Shown here piece after piece: positions 59,452 through 64,000 of a stretch of DNA of 64,000 nucleotides (the stretch's first letter is position 1; each line of letters opens with the position of its first letter). Location of the stretch: the NCBI GenBank assembly GCA_905234495.1, contig CAJOHE010000010.1, positions 1 to 64,000 on the forward strand. The letters are read 5' to 3'. The position numbers were made by a program, and so were the translations under genes. The stretch comes from an uncultured Eubacterium sp. (GTDB lineage Bacteria > Bacillota > Clostridia > Oscillospirales > Acutalibacteraceae). The notes beneath the pieces were generated by a model. It did not search any database. It was not told where the DNA came from and was given only the letters and a program-made list of their open reading frames with translations.

Positions 59452-60477
59452 TTACTCACCGTCGCTGAATCTGATTAAAAGCTTCGCAAGGGAACCGTCG
59501 TTATTTGCAAGAGCGTCAAAGGCTTCCTTTGCGTTTTCCTTTTCATATACGCCGCTTATCATTTTCATAATGTCAACCTTACCGCTTGCAACAAGGTCGA
59601 TAAGCTCTTCAAAGTCCTTTGTAAAAGCGTTTCTGCTTCCGAAAACGTTGAGTTCCTTCTTGAGAAGGATTGAGTGAACAAAGGTCGTCTCTCTCTTGCC
59701 GTTTCCGATAAGAATGATGTTTGCGCCGTGCGCCGCCTGCTCGATGCAGGACATAAAGGTCACGGGCGCGCCGCAAGCCTCAACGCAAACGTCAAAGCCG
59801 CAGCCGTCGGTAAACTCTTTGCATTTCTCTGCAAAATCGTCTTCCTTGTTGTTGATAATCATATCGGCGCCGTATTCCTTTGCAAGCGCAAGTCTGCTTT
59901 CAAGCAGGTCTGCAATCGCAACTCTCGCGCCCATGGCCTTTGCCTTGATAAGCGCGAAAAGACCTATGGGACCCGCGCCCATAATCAAGAGATTGTCGCC
60001 CTCTTTAACCTCGGCTCTCGAAAGAGCGTGACAGCTGATTGAAAACGGCTCGATGAGAGCAAGCTCCTTCGCGCTCAGCCCCTTGCCGTCGATAAGCCTT
60101 TCAAGAGGCATCGTGATGTATTCCTGAAAGCTTCCGTCCCTCTGAACGCCCATCGTCTGATTGTCGTGGCAGGCGTTTACAATACCTCTCTTGCAGGCGT
60201 AGCACTCGCCGCAGTTGAAGTAGGGATTGCAGGTGATAACGTCGCCCGCCTTGAAGCCCCTGTCGTTTTCGGGAACCTCAACAATCTGAGCCGAAAACTC
60301 GTGACCGGGAATTCTCGGATATGTGGTAAACGGCTGATTGCCGGTAAACGAAGCAACGTCAGCGCCGCAGATACCGCAGTAGAGCACTCGGAGCAGCGCC
60401 TCGCCCTCTTTAACCTCGGGCAAATCCTTGTCAATAAGCTTTATTTCAAACGGTTTTGTGATTTCAATAGCTTTCAT
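59452..60477 (-). CDS. Zinc-type alcohol dehydrogenase (medium-chain)
   Basis: A 341-residue enzyme with catalytic zinc ligands CGICGAD (Cys about 35) and GHEF (His about 59), four structural-zinc Cys in CNPYFNCGECYACKRGIVNAC, and the NAD(P) loop GAGPIGL. It resembles the sorbitol/L-idonate/L-galactonate 5-dehydrogenase branch. It oxidises a hydroxyl of a sugar or polyol; which one is not visible. It follows the upstream dehydrogenase gene by two bases. Confidence 0.88.
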   Translation of the reverse strand: MKAIEITKPFEIKLIDKDLPEVKEGEALLRVLYCGICGADVASFTGNQPFTTYPRIPGHEFSAQIVEVPENDRGFKAGDVITCNPYFNCGECYACKRGIVNACHDNQTMGVQRDGSFQEYITMPLERLIDGKGLSAKELALIEPFSISCHALSRAEVKEGDNLLIMGAGPIGLFALIKAKAMGARVAIADLLESRLALAKEYGADMIINNKEDDFAEKCKEFTDGCGFDVCVEACGAPVTFMSCIEQAAHGANIILIGNGKRETTFVHSILLKKELNVFGSRNAFTKDFEELIDLVASGKVDIMKMISGVYEKENAKEAFDALANNDGSLAKLLIRFSDGE

Positions 60478-60479
60478 AT

Positions 60480-61679
60480 TTATACCTCAACGTATTCCTT
60501 GTTCCAGATAACGGCGGTCTTGAGCGGCGCCGCCTTTGAATAGATTTTGTTAATGTATGCGTCCATCGGGTCGGCTGTGAATTCGTCCTTGTCAATCAGT
60601 TCAACAAGCTCGTCAAACCTGCTCTTTGCAAGAATTTCAATGGCCTCTTCCATATGCTTCTGAGTGAAGTTGATGGACGATAAAATCACGTGATTCTTAA
60701 AGCCGAAGGGCATCGTGTCAAACGTGATTTTCGGGCCGAGCGAAAAGCTGTCGTAAATTCCGTTGCAGCCGAGAACGCCCTTTTCAAAGGCGATTCTGCT
60801 TTCAACCTCGTTGCCGCTCGTGCCAACAAAAACGCCCGCGTTCGAGCCGAAGTATTCCTTGATTGCCGCGGCAATTTCGTCCTCGCTCATACCCGCAACG
60901 CTGAGATAGTCGGATTTGAGCACCTCTTTTACAAAGCGTACCTTCTGACTGTCGTCGCCGCTTCTTGCAACAAAGAGAATTTTTGCATTCGGGTGGTTTC
61001 TTCTTATCTGGTCGCCGATGAAAAGTCCCGTCGTGCCGAGCCCGTAGATAACCGTTTTGTCAAAGGTCTCGTCCTTCGCCTTTTCGCGCGCCTCAGCCTC
61101 GCTGCACTTATCCCTCGCCATAATTACTCTGAAATTCTGGGCTGAGCCGATGTCGGTCATTCTCTCGTGCTGAAAGATTGCGCAGGCGTACGGGTCGCTG
61201 AAAACAAGCCTTTTCGCAAGGGTGAGGGGAAGCTTTGTGATTCCGTCGTATTCCTTCGGAAGCCTTAAAAGCATATCGGGATTAAAGAAATTACTGTCGC
61301 AGAAAAGTCCGTCGGCTCTGTCGCAGCCGTACTCAAAATAATCCTCGTCCTCGGTAAATCTCGTCGGGTCAAAGCTGTCGCCGCCGCGGATTAAAACTAT
61401 TGCAAAGCGGTTTTGCGAAGGTACCCACACAACGCCCTCGTGGCCGTTGATGAGCCTTTTTTCGCCGGCGGGAAACTTGCCGTCAAGCTCGTTTCTCTGT
61501 CCCATGTGCATAAGCTCAAAGTCCGTTCCGCAAAAGCCGCAGAAAACGGGAACGGCCTCAACGCCTTCCCTGAGTTCCTCGCCGCGAAGCCTCTGCCTTT
61601 TCGGATTGATAATATTCATTTCGCCGTAGCGAAGCGGCTTTTTTTCATCGTTGATAAAATATGTAGCGTTTACTTTCAT
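60480..61679 (-). CDS. Atypical medium-chain dehydrogenase
   Basis: A 399-residue protein with a catalytic-zinc-like start CGFCGTDFELMHMGQ and NGHEGVVWV, as in glucose-dehydrogenase-like MDR proteins, and a coenzyme loop TVIYGLGTTGLFIGDQI (GxGxxG). The structural-zinc Cys loop seen in the next gene is missing, replaced by a longer insertion. The start is ATG 61679. It is the first gene of a three-gene operon. The two dehydrogenases share limited similarity and may act on successive steps of one carbohydrate pathway. Confidence 0.75.
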   Translation of the reverse strand: MKVNATYFINDEKKPLRYGEMNIINPKRQRLRGEELREGVEAVPVFCGFCGTDFELMHMGQRNELDGKFPAGEKRLINGHEGVVWVPSQNRFAIVLIRGGDSFDPTRFTEDEDYFEYGCDRADGLFCDSNFFNPDMLLRLPKEYDGITKLPLTLAKRLVFSDPYACAIFQHERMTDIGSAQNFRVIMARDKCSEAEAREKAKDETFDKTVIYGLGTTGLFIGDQIRRNHPNAKILFVARSGDDSQKVRFVKEVLKSDYLSVAGMSEDEIAAAIKEYFGSNAGVFVGTSGNEVESRIAFEKGVLGCNGIYDSFSLGPKITFDTMPFGFKNHVILSSINFTQKHMEEAIEILAKSRFDELVELIDKDEFTADPMDAYINKIYSKAAPLKTAVIWNKEYVEV

Positions 61680-61711
61680 TCCATCACTTCCGTAAAAAAT
61701 TTTCACCTGAT

Positions 61712-61781
61712 ATTATAACATAAATAATATTTGGTATCAATATAATACTTAGTTGATATGAAATATTTTATATGCTAAAAT
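61712..61781. promoter_or_regulatory. Divergent promoters sharing an inverted-repeat operator candidate
   Basis: Minus strand: TTGATA (61735-61740), 17 bases, TATAAT (61712-61717), toward the dehydrogenase operon. Plus strand: TTGATA (61753-61758), 17 bases, TAAAAT (61776-61781), toward the PQ-loop gene. The two -35 boxes form TATCAA-N12-TTGATA, an inverted repeat in which a dimeric regulator could bind and affect both operons. Confidence 0.65.
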
Positions 61782-61810
61782 AGAGTAAAGATATTAAGCG
61801 GAGGTGCAAT

Positions 61811-62089
61811 ATGTCCGATATTTTTGAAACTGCAATGCTCGTGTGCTTCGGTCTGTCGTGGCCGATTAATCTCGTGAAAAATTACAAGGCTAAAACCGCA
61901 AAGACGATTAGCCTCAAATTCCTTCTTTTAATCGCTTTCGGCTACGTCTGCGGAATTGCCGCCAAGCTCATTTCGGGAAACATCAACTACGTTCTCGCCG
62001 TGTACTTTCTGAACCTCGCGGTGGTGTGCGCAAATATCGTTGTGTATTTCATCAACAGAAATCACGACAAAAGAAACGGCGTGTGTTGA
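61811..62089 (+). CDS. PQ-loop / SemiSWEET-like membrane protein
   Basis: A 92-residue protein with three membrane helices. FGLSWPINLVKNYKAKTAKT is a PQ-loop-type opening (SWP in place of PQ), as in bacterial SemiSWEET sugar carriers, which work as dimers of three-helix units. GGAGGTG precedes the ATG. It is divergently transcribed from the dehydrogenase operon and may supply its substrate. Confidence 0.7.
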   Translation: MSDIFETAMLVCFGLSWPINLVKNYKAKTAKTISLKFLLLIAFGYVCGIAAKLISGNINYVLAVYFLNLAVVCANIVVYFINRNHDKRNGVC

Positions 62090-62147
62090 TTTAATCCTTA
62101 TTTTATGATATTATTTTCTTAGAAACTGCGGGGAGGTGTTTGCAGTT

Positions 62148-63641
62148 ATGAAAAGATATAAATCGCTTATTGTGCTGCTTGTGGCTGCAACGCTTCTTTT
62201 AGCGCCGTTTTCGGCTTTCGCCTCGGTGCGTGAGGGAAGCGGCGAGGCGTCGCTTCTTCAGGAAGGCGAATACAGCGTGAAGGCGCTTTCCGACAGGGGA
62301 CAGGCGCTTCTCGGCGCGACAAACGTTGAAGACTATATCTATGCCCAGCTCAAAGCGGTGAGCTCGTCCTTCTCGCTTTACTCGTATAATATCAATATCA
62401 ATGACCTTTCGGCGCTTATCTCAGACGTAATAAACGACAATCCCGATTTGTTCTACGTTTCAAGCAGCTTCAGCTATACTTTTTACTATAACGGAAGAAC
62501 GTCCGAGGTGACGCCGCAGTACGTTATGACCTCTGCGGAAATTGAGGCGAACAGCGTGATATTTGAATACGGCGTGGATTGCGCTCTGTCAATAGTCGAC
62601 AGCTCGATGAACGACCTTCAGAAGGCTACGGTGATTCACGATTATATCTGCGACCTCGCAACGTATCCTCAGCTTTCAAGCGGTACGGTTTTTGACCAGA
62701 ACGGCTATCCCGTGGACGACCTTGACGAGGATATATACCACAGCGCGTTCGGCTTTTTCTATGACCAAAACATCGTCTGCGCGGGCTATTCGCTCACGTA
62801 TTCATACCTTATGAATCAGCTAGGCGTTGACTGCGAATACGTTTCCTCCGACGAAATGGGGCACGCGTGGAACAAGATTAAGATTGACGGCAGCTGGTAT
62901 AACGCCGACCTCACGTTTGACGATTTCGACTATGAGCAGTATCAAAACACAAGGGGCTCGGTGCAGCACTGCTTCTTCCTCAAAAGCGACAGCTATTTTC
63001 AGTCGCTTTCGGGATATTTCCATTACGGCGGCGCAACGTTTGACACCTGTAATTCAACAAGCACGCTCTATGACGACGCGTTTTTCAATGACGTAAATTC
63101 TATGATTTACGTTGTAAACGGCGACTTTTATTACCTCGACCCCGATTTTACAAACGGCTGGGTTTACCTTGTGAAAAGAACTCAGCAGGGAACAGAGCAG
63201 AATATCGGCTACAAGCTTCCCGCAACCTATATAACCTTTGAGCCCGGGATATACGATAAGGACGGAAATTCCTACGACGCTCCGTATTCCGACCTTCTCG
63301 CAAGGCTCACGTATCTTGACGGCAGGTTCTACGTTGCGGCAAACACCAAGCTTTATTCAATGAAGCTTGACGGAACGAGAAAGGTTATCAAACCCCAGCT
63401 CGAGTATTACGTCGTAGGTCTCGGCACGACGCCGCCCGGTCAGGAAGTTTCCGACGGGAATATCAATTACCGTAACGTTATCTACAATATTTACGGCGAC
63501 GTTGACGATTACGAGCTTGACAAGGTTGAGTATTTCCACGACTATCTTTCAACCAATCAGAACAGCAGCTACAACAATTATCCCGATATTGACTATAACG
63601 GATATATTAACGCAAAAGACTATGCGATGATGGGAGTGTAG
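62148..63641 (+). CDS. Secreted transglutaminase-like protein with a dockerin-like C-terminus
   Basis: A 497-residue protein with a signal peptide (cut near AFAS, residues about 22-26). The transglutaminase-like core has VIHDYICDL, Cys211 (NIVCAGYS), His239 (MGHAWNKI) and Asp254 (YNADLTF), the expected Cys-His-Asp triad. The end has IDYNGYINAKDYAMM, one calcium-binding dockerin-type repeat, after a weaker YGDVDDYELDKVEYF repeat. It may be a cysteine peptidase or cross-linking enzyme attached to a cellulosome-like or surface scaffold. I prefer ATG 62148, after GGGGAGG; a GTG at 62136 is possible. Dockerins point to Ruminococcus-type relatives. Confidence 0.8.
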   Translation: MKRYKSLIVLLVAATLLLAPFSAFASVREGSGEASLLQEGEYSVKALSDRGQALLGATNVEDYIYAQLKAVSSSFSLYSYNININDLSALISDVINDNPDLFYVSSSFSYTFYYNGRTSEVTPQYVMTSAEIEANSVIFEYGVDCALSIVDSSMNDLQKATVIHDYICDLATYPQLSSGTVFDQNGYPVDDLDEDIYHSAFGFFYDQNIVCAGYSLTYSYLMNQLGVDCEYVSSDEMGHAWNKIKIDGSWYNADLTFDDFDYEQYQNTRGSVQHCFFLKSDSYFQSLSGYFHYGGATFDTCNSTSTLYDDAFFNDVNSMIYVVNGDFYYLDPDFTNGWVYLVKRTQQGTEQNIGYKLPATYITFEPGIYDKDGNSYDAPYSDLLARLTYLDGRFYVAANTKLYSMKLDGTRKVIKPQLEYYVVGLGTTPPGQEVSDGNINYRNVIYNIYGDVDDYELDKVEYFHDYLSTNQNSSYNNYPDIDYNGYINAKDYAMMGV

Positions 63642-63648
63642 AGAACAG

Positions 63649-64000
63649 ATGAAAACTAAAAAAGCGGCGCCTGAAAATCAGCACCCGAACAAAATAGGCA
63701 TAAAGGAAGCCATGGGCTATATGCTCGGCGATTCGGGCAACCTCTTTGTGCTTACATACGTATCCTCATTCTTAAAGGTTTTCTATACGGACGTGCTCAA
63801 AATCGCAACGGATAAGGTTGCAACCCTCTTCCTTGTAACAAGGCTCTGGGATACTATCAACGACCCTATCTGGGGCGCGATAGTTGCAAAAAGACCGCCC
63901 CGTAAGGACGGCAAGTACAGACCGTATCTCAAATGGATTGCGATTCCCGTAGCGCTCGCGCAGCTCGTCTGCTTCTACGATATCACAAGGCACACCGACA
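63649..64000 (+). CDS. GPH-family sugar transporter, N-terminal part (cut by window end)
   Basis: The frame is open from ATG 63649 to the window end (117 codons). It reads GYMLGDSGNLFVLTYVSSF, then TRLWDTINDPIWGAIVAKR and GKYRPYLKW, which match the melibiose-carrier/GPH family (the DxxNDPxxG motif after helix 2, RxxxGKYRPxL). It lies seven bases after the transglutaminase gene; the ribosome-binding site (GAGAACAG) is weak. The rest is outside the window. Confidence 0.85.
   Translation, partial: MKTKKAAPENQHPNKIGIKEAMGYMLGDSGNLFVLTYVSSFLKVFYTDVLKIATDKVATLFLVTRLWDTINDPIWGAIVAKRPPRKDGKYRPYLKWIAIPVALAQLVCFYDITRHTD

Overview
The window looks like a chromosomal piece of an anaerobic, spore-forming Firmicute of the class Clostridia, most like the Ruminococcaceae/Oscillospiraceae. 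The signs are a Spo0A gene, strong GGAGG-type ribosome-binding sites, sigma-A-type promoters, glutamate synthase split in the archaeal/clostridial way, an Amt-PII fusion, an [Fe-S]-type PurF, a GPH sugar carrier beside a GH2 glycosidase, and a secreted transglutaminase-like protein with a dockerin-like tail. No rRNA, intact tRNA, CRISPR array, transposase or integrase was seen. All family names come from reading motifs; no database search was run.

Layout. 1-8160: the start of a membrane acyltransferase-like gene (minus), then an operon for a 2235-residue secreted beta-helix/InlB-repeat protein, a 51-residue peptide and a DUF3592-like membrane protein. 8160-20375: a glutamine-centred nitrogen block (glnA, amt-glnB fusion, asnB, gltB1, gltB2, a polyferredoxin, a gltD-like flavoprotein, gltB3, purF) bounded by two copies of a tRNA-Thr 3'-end repeat with attached terminators. 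Several of its genes have hairpins in front, including three in a row before glnA. 20400-31000: mixed metabolic genes (acyltransferase-like, nucleoside phosphorylase-like, HAD phosphatase, GH2 enzyme with MFS carrier, L,D-transpeptidase, two membrane proteins with an M20 peptidase). 31000-36000 (minus): a Bce-like response regulator, sensor kinase, ABC ATPase and large permease. 36233: spo0A.

37048-45502 (minus) is the most unusual part. It holds two YbjN-like proteins, then a near-perfect promoter and a gene series: a membrane protein with Rossmann-like domains and a RyR-like tail, a 1142-residue fusion of a Clp-type AAA+ module, a receiver-like domain and a soluble FtsH-type AAA+/M41 protease, a small HTH protein, a free-standing RyR domain, a Sel1-like/metzincin-like protease and a TerB-like protein. 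I read it as a candidate ligand-sensing, proteolysis-based stress or defence system that I cannot match to a named system.

45600-64000: a GNAT acetyltransferase and three flavodoxin-fold proteins; a complete oligopeptide ABC transporter (oppBCDFA order); L-fuculose-phosphate aldolase and L-fucose isomerase; a PIG-L deacetylase; a STAS/degenerate anti-sigma-like pair; an amidohydrolase with two zinc-type dehydrogenases; then, from a divergent promoter, a PQ-loop protein, the transglutaminase-like protein, and a GPH transporter cut by the window end.
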